Assembly (NCBI GenBank): GCA_024229935.1
Contig: JAAERX010000127.1
Coordinates: forward strand, 1 to 48,192
DNA from: Gammaproteobacteria bacterium
GTDB lineage: Bacteria; Pseudomonadota; Gammaproteobacteria; Steroidobacterales; GCA-2729495
Direction of reading: 5' to 3'
Length of the DNA: 48,192 nucleotides
Shown in pieces: positions 1 through 10,306 of this stretch. How positions within the stretch are numbered: position 1 is the first letter of the stretch; each line of letters starts with the position of its first letter. The notes below the pieces were generated by a model that worked only from the letters and a program-made list of their open reading frames with translations, did not search any database and was not told where the DNA came from. A program made the translations under genes and the position numbers.

Positions 1-3000
1 CCCCGTGGCAGGCCTTGGCTGCAAGGGCACAGATTCATCGCTGAGTGGATTGGCCACCAGTAAGCTAGCCAACCCGGCTACCGTGGGCTGATTAAATAAA
101 GCACGCAATGGCAGAGCATGGCCCAGTAAATCACGTACCCGTGCCACCACCCGGGTAGCTATCAGTGAATGCCCGCCCAGCGCAAAGAAATCATCATGGA
201 TGCCGATACGCTCTACACCCAGAACCTCAGACCAGATAGCGACCAGTTGCAACTCTATCTCGGTTCGTGGCTCAACGTAGGCTTCACGTTCATCACGCAT
301 TAATGCCAGGGCCGGCAGCGCTTTTTTATCCAGCTTGCCATTAGCAGTAAGCGGTAAGTTATCCAGCAATCTAAATACAGATGGAACCATGTATTCAGGC
401 AGCACTGAAGCAAGCCTGGCGCCAAGGTTAACTAGCTCGACTTCCCCACATACATAAGCCACAAGTCTTGCATCACGCAAGATGACTGCGCACTTCTCTA
501 CATCGTGCAAAGTTAAAAGCGCTGCCTCAACCTCACCCAGCTCTATACGATGTCCACGAACCTTAACCTGATCATCCAGGCGACCCATAAATACCAGCTG
601 ACCATCAGCTAAATACCTTGCTCTGTCACCTGTGCGGTAAAGTTTTGCGTCTTCCTGTTCCGGGTTGAGCACATCCTTAACAAAGCTTTGTTCAGTTTGT
701 TCGGCATTATTATGATAACCCTGTGCGACACCGACACCACCAATATATAACTCACCCGGCACACCCGGTGGCAATGGCTGTAAATATTCATCCAGCACCC
801 AGGCACGTACGTTCGGAACCGGATGACCTATCGGCAATTCACCTATTTTTTGTGGATCAAGGTGTGTCAGGTCACACCAGGTTGCTGCAATAGATGTCTC
901 AGTTGGGCCATAAGTATTAATAAGCTGGACTCGAGTATCCACCATTTTGTGCCATTTTATAAACGCTGAATACTGTGCTCGCTCCCCACCAATAATCATA
1001 CTGCGTATGGCACCAGGCAACTTCAGCTCCGACTGATTCAGGTTTGCACACAGCTCATGCCACCAAGCTGTAGGCAAACTAAGCCAGGTTATACGATGAC
1101 GTTCACAGGCAGCGATGAAAGCGTCTATAGACTCATTCATTCCCTGCTCACGCAATACCAGTGTTGCCCCATGCAGCAGCGCTGAAAAAATTTCCTCAAC
1201 CGAAATATCAAAGCTCAATGAGGCAAACTGCAATACTCGGTCACTGGGAGAAATATTTGTTTTCAGACCAAGCTGATGAAGGTAATTTACCAACCCTCTG
1301 TGCGGCAGCTCAGTGCCTTTAGGTTTACCAGTAGAACCGGATGTATAAAGCAGAAATGCCAGATCATCTGGTTGCAGCAGGCATTGAGGGTTCTGATCCG
1401 GGTAGTATGGGCTGGTAAATAAATCATCTGATAATGAAATTACAGATGTAGCAACCAAATGCGTTGCTGCCTGATGATCAGGCTCCAGCAGGGTGATAGC
1501 CGCACCCGAATCATCAAGCATTGCCTGCAAACGAGACACAGGGTAATCAGGGTCCAGTGGAACCAGACAGGCGCCAGCCTTGAGCACTGCCAGCATGGCT
1601 GCCACACCATTAACTGAGCGCTCTACACATAGTGCAATTGACTGACCCGTTACAATACCTAATGACTGCAAGCGAAATGCGAGCCTATTTGCTCGTCGAT
1701 TCAGTTCTGCATAACTGCAGTCTGCTTCACCTGCAACCACAGCAACTGCTTCCGGCCTTTCCCGTACCTGCCGCTCAAATAAGGCCACCAGCGATAATTT
1801 CTCAGGATAAGGTGCTGTCAGAGAACCCCAGGTATCAACAATATTTTTTCGTGCCAGTTCATCAATTATTGGCAGGGAAGATATTGGCTTGTCCGCATCA
1901 GCCACCACCGATTCCAGCAGAACCTGATAATGCGCCGCCATACGTTCAATACTCGCTTCATCAAACAGATCAGTATCGTATTCAAACATTGCATCCAGGC
2001 CGCTTTCTGCCTGACGCACTGACAAAGTTAAATCAAAACTTGAAGTACGACTACTAAATACAACTTCAGGCACAACCTCCAGGTTACGTACCGGGAGCCG
2101 CCAACGAGGTTCTTCCTGCAAATCAAACATCACCTGAAATACGGGCGAGTAACTAAGCTCACGCTCAGGCTGCAAAACCTCTACCAGTTTTTCAAACGGC
2201 AATTCCTGGTTGGCATGTGCTTCCAGCGCAATATTGCGCACTGCCTGCATTAGCTCTGCAAAGGTAGGGTCGCCACTCAGGTCAGCACGCAGCACTACTG
2301 TATTAATAAAAAAACCAATCAAACCTTCAAGGTCTGTACGTGGTCGCCCACCCATTGGGGTACCGAGCACAAGGTCTTCACGTCCAGAGTAACGCATTAG
2401 TAATACATAGAATGCTGCAAGCATAACCATGAATAAAGTACAGCCCTGCGCCCTACCAAGCGCACGCAATTCATCAGCCAAATTTACAGGTAAAACCCTT
2501 AATACAGATGCACCCCTATACCGCATAGCAGCTGATCGAGGTCGATCCCAGGGCAATTCAAGTAAAGGTGGCAAACCAGCTAACTGCTCTTCCCAGTAAA
2601 GAACCTGGCGATCAAGCTCTTCCCCATCAAGCCAGTTCCGCTGCCAGACTGAATAGTCCGCATACTGTACCGGCAAAATTGGCAACACTGGTTTGGAGCC
2701 ATCAAGCTCCGCTTCATATAATGCAGCAAGCTCACGGAATAACACTCGCATTGAAGCACCATCTGAAACAATATGATGAATCAATACCATTAAAATACAT
2801 TCTGTATCTGACAAACGCAGTACATGTACCCTTAATAAAGGACCGGCACCAAGGTCAAATGACTGCGCAGCCAAATATGCCAGCCGCGCACGTAACTTTT
2901 CATCGCTAACACCAACAAGCTCCTCAAATTCTATATTGATGTCGCAGTGAGCTTCTATTTGCTGATGTGGTACACCTGCTTCACTTGGAAAACAGGTACG

Positions 3001-3384
3001 TAATGTTTCGTGTCTGATAACAAGCTTATTTAATGCAACCTGTAAGGCAGATTTATTTAATTCACCCTGCAACCTAACAGTCCATGAAATGTTATACGCT
3101 GAACTGCCTGGCTCCAGCTGATCCAGGAACCATAAGCGCTGCTGTGCCCACGATAGAGGCAATTGTTGATCACGATCAGCAGCTTGCAGCGGCAAAGTTG
3201 CCGAATGGCCAGAGCGGCGGGACCAGGATAACAATCGCAATAACTCTGGCTTGCACCTAAGAAGCTCCTCACGAAGCCCAGAAGTCAGTGCGCCCACCGG
3301 AGCATCAAGCTCCAGTTCACCATCAACTGCTGTAATACGAATACCCTGTTCACGTAAGCGGGTTATTAATTGCAGCGCTGTCAC
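1..3384 (-). CDS. Non-ribosomal peptide synthetase, second subunit (partial: docking-C-A-T-...), runs off the left edge
   Basis: The reading frame is open from a GTG at 3384 to base 1, so at least 1128 residues are present and the C-terminus is missing. Residues 1-52 look like a TubC_N-type docking domain (DAPVGALTSGLREEL, then a helix ending in a Leu-rich stretch). A condensation domain spans about 75-510, with its catalytic HHIVSDG near 203-209. An adenylation domain spans about 530-1020, with LLYTSGSTGKPKG, NTYGPTE and NGKLDK. A carrier domain has FFALGGHSL near 1065. The A4-A5 pocket reads by eye as DIESIGTIAK. Asp at the first position indicates an alpha-amino acid, but I do not recognise the specificity. 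The start overlaps the stop of the upstream NRPS gene as GTGA, which implies translational coupling. The terminal residues (PLQPRPATG) look like a linker into a further domain outside the window. Confidence 0.93.
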   Translation of the reverse strand, partial: MTALQLITRLREQGIRITAVDGELELDAPVGALTSGLREELLRCKPELLRLLSWSRRSGHSATLPLQAADRDQQLPLSWAQQRLWFLDQLEPGSSAYNISWTVRLQGELNKSALQVALNKLVIRHETLRTCFPSEAGVPHQQIEAHCDINIEFEELVGVSDEKLRARLAYLAAQSFDLGAGPLLRVHVLRLSDTECILMVLIHHIVSDGASMRVLFRELAALYEAELDGSKPVLPILPVQYADYSVWQRNWLDGEELDRQVLYWEEQLAGLPPLLELPWDRPRSAAMRYRGASVLRVLPVNLADELRALGRAQGCTLFMVMLAAFYVLLMRYSGREDLVLGTPMGGRPRTDLEGLIGFFINTVVLRADLSGDPTFAELMQAVRNIALEAHANQELPFEKLVEVLQPERELSYSPVFQVMFDLQEEPRWRLPVRNLEVVPEVVFSSRTSSFDLTLSVRQAESGLDAMFEYDTDLFDEASIERMAAHYQVLLESVVADADKPISSLPIIDELARKNIVDTWGSLTAPYPEKLSLVALFERQVRERPEAVAVVAGEADCSYAELNRRANRLAFRLQSLGIVTGQSIALCVERSVNGVAAMLAVLKAGACLVPLDPDYPVSRLQAMLDDSGAAITLLEPDHQAATHLVATSVISLSDDLFTSPYYPDQNPQCLLQPDDLAFLLYTSGSTGKPKGTELPHRGLVNYLHQLGLKTNISPSDRVLQFASLSFDISVEEIFSALLHGATLVLREQGMNESIDAFIAACERHRITWLSLPTAWWHELCANLNQSELKLPGAIRSMIIGGERAQYSAFIKWHKMVDTRVQLINTYGPTETSIAATWCDLTHLDPQKIGELPIGHPVPNVRAWVLDEYLQPLPPGVPGELYIGGVGVAQGYHNNAEQTEQSFVKDVLNPEQEDAKLYRTGDRARYLADGQLVFMGRLDDQVKVRGHRIELGEVEAALLTLHDVEKCAVILRDARLVAYVCGEVELVNLGARLASVLPEYMVPSVFRLLDNLPLTANGKLDKKALPALALMRDEREAYVEPRTEIELQLVAIWSEVLGVERIGIHDDFFALGGHSLIATRVVARVRDLLGHALPLRALFNQPTVAGLASLLVANPLSDESVPLQPRPATG

Positions 3385-6300
3385 AATCGCACTACCTCAC
3401 GACCACTACCGCCACCTGAAACTACACTGTTAGCAGCAGCCCAGCGCAGGGCCTCTATACTTTCTGCAAGCCCTGCAATCGTTGGTGCCTCAAATATAAA
3501 CTGCAGAGGTATTTCCAGCTGCAGTTTCTCACCTACACGAGCAATGACCTGCGTTGCTAATAAGGAGTGTCCTCGTAAAGCAAAAAAATTATCTCTTATA
3601 CCAACTTGCTCAACAGCAAGCGCATCAGACCAGATACGCACAAGACATTGTTCAAGTTCATTACGTGGCGCCTCATATTTACCGGGCAAACCAACCCCGG
3701 CATTTAATGGCAAAGCAGCAAGGTCAACTTTACCACTGGGTGTCAGCGGCATTGTATCAATCACATAAATATCAGCAGGCACCATAGTCCGTGGTAAATG
3801 CATGTATAAATAGCTACGCAGCTCATCCAGATCCAGTTTTAATTCAGGCTGTAACAATGACGGCACAACATACAAAGCAAGCCAGTCTGGTCTGCCAGTA
3901 TCAGAACGTAAAACCACTGTGCAATCAGCTATATCTGAACGCGCAATAACCTGAGACTCAATTTCACCGGCCTCTATACGAATGCCACGAAGCTTGATCT
4001 GCCTGTCTTTGCGGCCCAATAACTCAACCGTACCATCTGCCTGATAACGAGCCCGGTCACCTGTACGATAAAGACGTTTTGTAGCAAGCTCACCAAGAGG
4101 GTTACCAACAAAATGAGTTGCGGTTAACTCAGGCTTACCGAGATACTCGCGTGCCAAACCAGCACCACCTGCATAAAGCTCACCCTCTACACCAGGCGGA
4201 AGTGGCTGCATGGTCTCATCAAGTATGCACAGCGATGCATTAGCTACGGGCCTGCCAACAGGCACATTTGTGCTTTCCTGTAGCTTGCCTATGTCTTCAT
4301 ACAGCACTTCATGACAACTGACATCCCATGTTTCTGATGTGCCATAGGTATTAAGCAACCGACATTCCGGCAATAACTTATGCACCCGCCTCGCCAATTC
4401 ACATGACAGGGATTCACCACTGCTTATAAGAGTATGCAGACTCTTTAACCTATCCTGCTTTGCTGGAACATCCAGCAAAGCTCGCAGCAACGAAGGCACC
4501 AGTGCGATATGGGTAATACCCTGCCGTTTAATCCATTCAAGAATAGCCTGTGGGTCAGGCTCCTGGGTCACTGACAAAACATCAACACGAGCGCCATGCG
4601 CGAGTGCGCCAAATATCTCCCATACCGAATCAACAAAATTAAGACTGGTACGTTGCCCAAAAACATCCTGATCTGAAAAATCATAGGTCTGCCACATCCA
4701 GCGACAGCGGCTGACAGCACTCACATGTGTAGCCAATACGCCTTTGGGAGTACCCGTGGAACCCGAGGTATAAAGTGCATATGCAATATCAGCACTCTTT
4801 ATGACCGGGAACACCGAATCCACTGCCTGATTGTCTGTTTGCTCTAACTCGGTAACCGTAATGCTGGCATCAACATCCGATAAAGGGCCTTCATAACTAC
4901 ACACTATCAAGCCAGGCTGAGCATCTTCCAACATTAACGTTAACCTGGCCAATGGATATCCAGGATCCAGAGGCAACCAGGCTGCACCACATTTTATGAT
5001 GGCAAGCTGTAACACAATGCTGGTAATACTCCGCTCTACACACAAACCTACCAGATCACCCTGCACCACACCTCGCACAAGTAAGGCTTGTGCAAACTGC
5101 TCAGCCATACCAATTAATTCTGCATAAGTCACCTGCCCTTGATAATCACAAACAGCTATAGCATCCGGGGTGCGTTGCGCCTGATTCCAGACCAAATCAT
5201 CAAGGGTTTCATCAGCTGGTATTTCCAGTTGGGTATCATTCCATTCAACAAGCACTTGCTTACGCTGAGCTGAGCTTAATAGCGGCAAATCTGTGATCTT
5301 CGTCTGCACATTTACTGCTATAGCCTCGAGCATGCTTAGAAAAGCTTCCGGCCACCAGGCCAGCGCTTGTGCATCATAAATATCCCGGCGCACCCCGATA
5401 AACGCCTGAATAGCTTCATGTGCGCCACAATCAGCAACCGACAATTCCAGGTCCCAGTAACTCGCCCGATCAACAGGCAAAACATCAGCTGCAAAACTTA
5501 GGCCATCTATACTTACAGGCGGAGCTGTACGATCTTCAAACAAAAACATCAACTGAAACAGCGGATGGCGACCCAGCAACCGTTCAGGCTGGATGGCCTC
5601 CACAACTTTTTCAAACGGTACATTGCTATGCTCAACAGCACCTAAAGCCACTTCACGTTCAGTTTTCAGCACCTCAGCAAAGCTAACACTCATGTCCAGA
5701 GGGTTACGGAAAACAACGTTATTAACCATACAGCCAAGCATTTCTGCAGTAGCTTCATCTCGCCGCAGAGTTACAGGTGACCCCAGCAACAAATCCTTAT
5801 CTGACAAACAGCGTGATAACCATACTCGCCAGGCGGCGAGCAACAACATAAAGGGAGTGGCACCAGCATCTCGAGCAAGCTGACGTAAATTATCAGCAAG
5901 TTCTGCATTGATGGAAAAAGCATAACGCGCCTCATCTCCCTGAGCCTGCAACTGCTTCTCACCCTGACCTGCTGCAGGTAACTGTGTAAGAGTAACTGGC
6001 TGCCCATGATGACCTGCAAGGTTTTCTTGCCACCAGTTTATTTCAGACTGTATACCCTGATCAGTCACACAAGATCGCTGCCAGCGTGCAAAATCTGCAT
6101 ACTGAAATTCAGGCGGGTCAAATTCGTCAGAAATCACTTTTGTTAGAGCTGCATAAATCTGTGCAAGCTCATCACGAATTAACTGCACACACATACCATC
6201 AGCAATAATATGGTGGGCGGTTACCAGCAAAATAAGTTCTTCAACACCCTCTTGATGAAGACCGGATGGCATGACATAAATACAGGCTCGTAGTAAGGGC

Positions 6301-9300
6301 GCCTGCTGCAGGTCAAATGCCTCATTGATAGCACTGGCAGCATCTGCCGCCAATCGACCTGCTGCAGCCTCTGTAGGCATATCTGCCAGTGAGACCATTT
6401 CTACAGGATTATTTTGCAGACATTGTGCCAATGAAACAGACCGTTGGCTGGCATCCTGCAGTGTACCGGCAAAATCAAAACAGCTACGCAGTACATCATG
6501 CCGGCCCAGCAGTTGATGCCACGCATCCCGGAGACAGGCAACATCTGCACCACCCGTTATACGAATTAAAAACTGCTCATTAGCACCGGTACTGTCCGGG
6601 TATAACTGCTGCAGGAACAAAAGACTTTGCTGAGGAAATGACAGCTCAGCACTGACATCTCGCATTCCAGCCGTTATAAGCTCAGACAGGTCAGACTCAG
6701 CTGTCTGCTGTGAGTCAAGCTGGCGGGCAACTGCCTCACCATGATTGTCACGTAGCCACTGGGTATATGTTGCAATAGTTGGCGCATCAAATAAGGCTGC
6801 AAGAAAGACGGTGTCATCAAGATAACGTTGCACTTCTGTCGTTAAACGTACTGCCAGTATTGAGTCACCACCCAAATCAAAAAAATCTTCGGTATGACTT
6901 ATTTGCTCATGCCCAAGTACATCACACCAGATAGCAGAAATATCATTCTGCAACGGGTCTGCTGTCTCAACAGCCGCCATTTCAACTTCGTCGTTAGCCT
7001 TAGTTAATGCACGCAGCTGCTGCCGGTCCACTTTGCCACTTGTATTAAGCGGTAATGAGGGTAAGTGAACCCAGCTGTTAGGCTGCATATGTACCGGCAA
7101 CTGATCAAGCAACCAACTCTTGATATCACCCGGCTCAGCAACCGCTGCGTGCTCAGAATGCCTTTGCATACCAGCCAGCAACTGACTATGTAATGCAGTA
7201 CTTCCATGACTGTTCTCAAAGTGCCGGGTGGCATATTGCAAAACAATATTAGCAGCATGCTGCCGCTCTATAGTGACCTCTATTTCATAGTCAGGAAAAA
7301 TCTGGCCAGCAGGTGTCAGGCAACGCCACTGAGTTTGCAGGCGATCACCCTTACTCAGACTCACTGCATCATCAGCAACCGGAAACCATACCGGCAACCA
7401 GGCCTGCTGGTGCTGCAAAAAGTCTACAGACTCATGCTCATCAGTCTGTATGTTGGTCCATAACAGGAAACCATCAAAGGAACTATCCCGGTTAACAACA
7501 AAAACAGTTTGACCCTGATAATCAGCGCTAAGCTCAGCCTGAAAATTCAGTTGCTCAAATTCAGCAGCTTCTGCCAGCAAACCTTCCAGCGGGAAATTAC
7601 GCACGCATAAACGCACATCAAACTCATGACCGGCATTCCTGAAAATTTCCTTTGTATACTTAACCGCAAGCGGACTGAATTGCGCAGACCCTCGCACACC
7701 TTCAGGCAACTGCGCTGGTGCAATCAGCGTAGTACATACAGAAGGAATAGCAGAAAACTCAGATGCAAAAAGAGCTCGTGCACCATTCCAGATAGGGGCT
7801 ATGCCATCTGAACTACCAATATTGCCAATAATGCCCTGCGTGCAAACGTCTATTACAGATGAGATTTCTACGCTCTGCATATCCCCATGCAGAACCTCAA
7901 TACGATCGTCCAGGCCAAGACGCTTAACCAGATGGCTCGCGCTCTCATATGCATCATCCAGAACCTCAACGGCATAGACTTTTTTAGCACCCGCTGCAGC
8001 AGCCAACCGCGCCAGGATCGCATCCTTACCCGTACCTATATCCAGTACTGTCTTATCTTTTACCTGACGCTCAAATGCACGCTTGTAACTTGCAACCCTT
8101 ACTTCATCTGCAGACATAAAGTCATAGAGAAGCTCATCATAAATCTGGTACTCGCCTAATGAAGGCCAGAATTCTATTTCTTTGGCTGAGACTTCTGCAT
8201 CACAGTCTTCAGCAACAACAAAGGCCGCCAGTTGCGGCACCACACCATCTGTTTGCAACACAACAGCAGCATCTGCAACAGCGGGATGCCTGCGCAAGGC
8301 AGATTCAATATCACCCAGATCTATACGGTGCCCACGTAACTTGATCTGATCATCCAGTCGTCCAGCAAATACAATTTCACCTGAGTTCAGGGCATATGCA
8401 CGATCACCTGTTTTGTACAGACGACTCAATTTACCGGCACCAGGATCAAGCTCAACAAAACGCTCATTAGTCAGTACCAGATTACCCAGGTAACCTGCAG
8501 CGAGCATCGGACCGCCCACGTACAGTTCACCGACTTCACCATCAGCAACAGGCAGCAATGCATCATTTAAAATATACACAGCAGCATCACTAACCGGCCA
8601 ACCTATACAGCCCGGCTCATACTTTTGCTTTGGAGAATACTCATACCAAGTAATCCGCCCTGATGTCTCAGTCAACGCATAGGTATTAATCAGGCGCGGA
8701 CCTGCTGCACCGTACCTTGAGAACCAGCTGGCAATATCAGCCGCATTAACTGCCTCACCACTAAATACAATCAGGCGCAGCGCATCGAATGTTGCTGGCA
8801 AACAATCAGCAGCAAGCAACTGACGGAATCCCGATGGGGTAATACTAAGAGCAGTAACACCACTCTCCAGCACCAGCGGCAACCAGGCGGCAGGATCTTT
8901 GCGGACAGACTCAGGGATTATCTCAAGGCATGCACCTGTGGACAGTGCGCCCCACGTCTCCCATATCGAATAACCAAAGGTAAAGGCATGCAAGGCTGAC
9001 CAATGGTCTGCGGCAGTCAATTCAAGCTCATCATGCAGCCCGTCAAACAAGCCGGCAATATTACCGTGACTTACCATGACCCCATTTGGGGTACCTGTAG
9101 AACCCGAGGTAAACATCACATAGCAGAGGTCTTCTGACTTTATTTCAGGTGCAAGGTTCAGCCTTGCCTCTTCACTATCAACCTCACCAACGCCAACAGC
9201 GTTGTTAACAGACAGACAAACAACATCAGCATCCGGCAATTCTATTGCGGCACCCGTCAATACCAACTTAAGTTCCGCCTGCAAAATAATGTCATTTAAC

Positions 9301-9572
9301 CGTTGCGACACCCCATCCGGATCAAGCGGCACCCATGCACAACCTGCTTTTAAAATGCCCAGCATGCCAACCATCATTTCTACCGACGGTTCAGCACTCA
9401 GGCCAATCAGCTCACCGGGGCTGACTCCCCGCACCAGCAATGTTGCAGCAAGCTGATTTGCCTGCTGGTTTAATTCCGCATAACTGAGTACATCTTCCAG
9501 ACAACGAATGGCTATAGCATCCGGTCTTTCGGCAGCAAAACCTTCAAAACGATGTAATAACAGCTGGGTCAC
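3381..9572 (-). CDS. Non-ribosomal peptide synthetase, first subunit: A(PRMT-like MT)-T-C-A-T
   Basis: This is a multimodular enzyme of about 2063 residues. It begins directly with an A domain and has no upstream C domain, so it is a loading subunit. A1 (about 1-850) has FTSGSTGTPNG, YKTGDR and NTSGKVDR. Between cores A8 and A9 it carries a ~320-residue insert that resembles a protein-arginine-methyltransferase fold: SAM motif VLDIGTGKD near 511, then a FPV/GD barrel-like region near 730-750. T1 has LGGDS near 904. The C domain has HHIIADG near 1120. A2 (about 1460-1960) has YTSGSTGTPKG and PSGKVD. T2 has FALRGHSLL rather than LGGHS. By eye the pockets are GYWSVSTGRK (A1, no Asp at the first position) and VDWAISTDVK (A2, resembling beta-alanine codes). 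I chose GTG 9572 because its GTGA overlap with the upstream stop matches the downstream junction; GTG 9581 is an alternative. The product is unknown. Confidence 0.95.
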   Translation of the reverse strand: MTQLLLHRFEGFAAERPDAIAIRCLEDVLSYAELNQQANQLAATLLVRGVSPGELIGLSAEPSVEMMVGMLGILKAGCAWVPLDPDGVSQRLNDIILQAELKLVLTGAAIELPDADVVCLSVNNAVGVGEVDSEEARLNLAPEIKSEDLCYVMFTSGSTGTPNGVMVSHGNIAGLFDGLHDELELTAADHWSALHAFTFGYSIWETWGALSTGACLEIIPESVRKDPAAWLPLVLESGVTALSITPSGFRQLLAADCLPATFDALRLIVFSGEAVNAADIASWFSRYGAAGPRLINTYALTETSGRITWYEYSPKQKYEPGCIGWPVSDAAVYILNDALLPVADGEVGELYVGGPMLAAGYLGNLVLTNERFVELDPGAGKLSRLYKTGDRAYALNSGEIVFAGRLDDQIKLRGHRIDLGDIESALRRHPAVADAAVVLQTDGVVPQLAAFVVAEDCDAEVSAKEIEFWPSLGEYQIYDELLYDFMSADEVRVASYKRAFERQVKDKTVLDIGTGKDAILARLAAAAGAKKVYAVEVLDDAYESASHLVKRLGLDDRIEVLHGDMQSVEISSVIDVCTQGIIGNIGSSDGIAPIWNGARALFASEFSAIPSVCTTLIAPAQLPEGVRGSAQFSPLAVKYTKEIFRNAGHEFDVRLCVRNFPLEGLLAEAAEFEQLNFQAELSADYQGQTVFVVNRDSSFDGFLLWTNIQTDEHESVDFLQHQQAWLPVWFPVADDAVSLSKGDRLQTQWRCLTPAGQIFPDYEIEVTIERQHAANIVLQYATRHFENSHGSTALHSQLLAGMQRHSEHAAVAEPGDIKSWLLDQLPVHMQPNSWVHLPSLPLNTSGKVDRQQLRALTKANDEVEMAAVETADPLQNDISAIWCDVLGHEQISHTEDFFDLGGDSILAVRLTTEVQRYLDDTVFLAALFDAPTIATYTQWLRDNHGEAVARQLDSQQTAESDLSELITAGMRDVSAELSFPQQSLLFLQQLYPDSTGANEQFLIRITGGADVACLRDAWHQLLGRHDVLRSCFDFAGTLQDASQRSVSLAQCLQNNPVEMVSLADMPTEAAAGRLAADAASAINEAFDLQQAPLLRACIYVMPSGLHQEGVEELILLVTAHHIIADGMCVQLIRDELAQIYAALTKVISDEFDPPEFQYADFARWQRSCVTDQGIQSEINWWQENLAGHHGQPVTLTQLPAAGQGEKQLQAQGDEARYAFSINAELADNLRQLARDAGATPFMLLLAAWRVWLSRCLSDKDLLLGSPVTLRRDEATAEMLGCMVNNVVFRNPLDMSVSFAEVLKTEREVALGAVEHSNVPFEKVVEAIQPERLLGRHPLFQLMFLFEDRTAPPVSIDGLSFAADVLPVDRASYWDLELSVADCGAHEAIQAFIGVRRDIYDAQALAWWPEAFLSMLEAIAVNVQTKITDLPLLSSAQRKQVLVEWNDTQLEIPADETLDDLVWNQAQRTPDAIAVCDYQGQVTYAELIGMAEQFAQALLVRGVVQGDLVGLCVERSITSIVLQLAIIKCGAAWLPLDPGYPLARLTLMLEDAQPGLIVCSYEGPLSDVDASITVTELEQTDNQAVDSVFPVIKSADIAYALYTSGSTGTPKGVLATHVSAVSRCRWMWQTYDFSDQDVFGQRTSLNFVDSVWEIFGALAHGARVDVLSVTQEPDPQAILEWIKRQGITHIALVPSLLRALLDVPAKQDRLKSLHTLISSGESLSCELARRVHKLLPECRLLNTYGTSETWDVSCHEVLYEDIGKLQESTNVPVGRPVANASLCILDETMQPLPPGVEGELYAGGAGLAREYLGKPELTATHFVGNPLGELATKRLYRTGDRARYQADGTVELLGRKDRQIKLRGIRIEAGEIESQVIARSDIADCTVVLRSDTGRPDWLALYVVPSLLQPELKLDLDELRSYLYMHLPRTMVPADIYVIDTMPLTPSGKVDLAALPLNAGVGLPGKYEAPRNELEQCLVRIWSDALAVEQVGIRDNFFALRGHSLLATQVIARVGEKLQLEIPLQFIFEAPTIAGLAESIEALRWAAANSVVSGGGSGREVVRL

Positions 9573-10306
9573 AATACACACACCAAACCAGCAACAGGCG
9601 GGTTACCCATATACTCCTGAAAATACTCAGCACCACAGGCATCTGTACCCTCTGGAGCCAACTCTAATGGCACCCACCGGACCTCACTGAAACCAGCCTT
9701 ATACAAGGCTGCTTCATACGTCATACGTGTGTAATAAAAAACATCAAAGCGAATCATCTTGCGTCCGCTGACCATGGCATAGGTCAGTTTTGCCCCATCC
9801 TCCTGCGGCCCATCAGCAGATTTATTAAAGCCGTATTGTGTGTAACCGGAGAAATCAGCAAATGATTGTTCAGGGTTTTCATTAATGCACACAAACCGGC
9901 CACCTGGTTTGAGTCGCGCAACAATACATTCACACATCGACTGCAGCGCATGCGTATCAGCTGCGTAATGCAATAAATAGGCAGCCGTAACCAGGTCAAA
10001 GCATCCAAAATCCGGCAGGGATACAACATCTGCACAGTGATATTCAATGCCCTGCACTTGTTGCACCTCAATCTCTTTTGCAAGGCTAATCATTGCAGCA
10101 GAGATATCCACACCAGCCACTCGTCGGGCACCAGCAGTGGCTATCAAGCGAGTATAAAAGCCTTCACCACAAGCAAGGTCAAGCACTTCCTTATCCTGCA
10201 CATCACCCAGCATATTAAAAAAACTAAACGCCTCAACATACTGACGTAACGGCGACTCCTTGGTTGCCTGGTATTCACGAGCGATGTCATCGTATTGCGC
10301 ACTCAT
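9569..10306 (-). CDS. Class I SAM-dependent methyltransferase, ToxA-like
   Basis: About 245 residues. The SAM-binding motif I is VLDLACGEGFYT near 42-53, followed by an acidic GVDIS strand end and a CADVVSLP post-motif. The N-terminus (AQYDDIAREYQ...SPLRQYVE) resembles proteins annotated as toxoflavin-synthase-type methyltransferases. That family includes N-methyltransferases acting on heterocycles and many uncharacterised members, so the substrate cannot be assigned. ATG 10306 is preferred over GTG 10312 because it forms a TAATG overlap with the deaminase stop and lies after a GGGGGTAAG ribosome-binding stretch. The gene ends in GTGA with the NRPS start. Its position inside the coupled operon argues for a role in making or tailoring the NRPS building block or product. 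Confidence 0.88.
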   Translation of the reverse strand: MSAQYDDIAREYQATKESPLRQYVEAFSFFNMLGDVQDKEVLDLACGEGFYTRLIATAGARRVAGVDISAAMISLAKEIEVQQVQGIEYHCADVVSLPDFGCFDLVTAAYLLHYAADTHALQSMCECIVARLKPGGRFVCINENPEQSFADFSGYTQYGFNKSADGPQEDGAKLTYAMVSGRKMIRFDVFYYTRMTYEAALYKAGFSEVRWVPLELAPEGTDACGAEYFQEYMGNPPVAGLVCVL

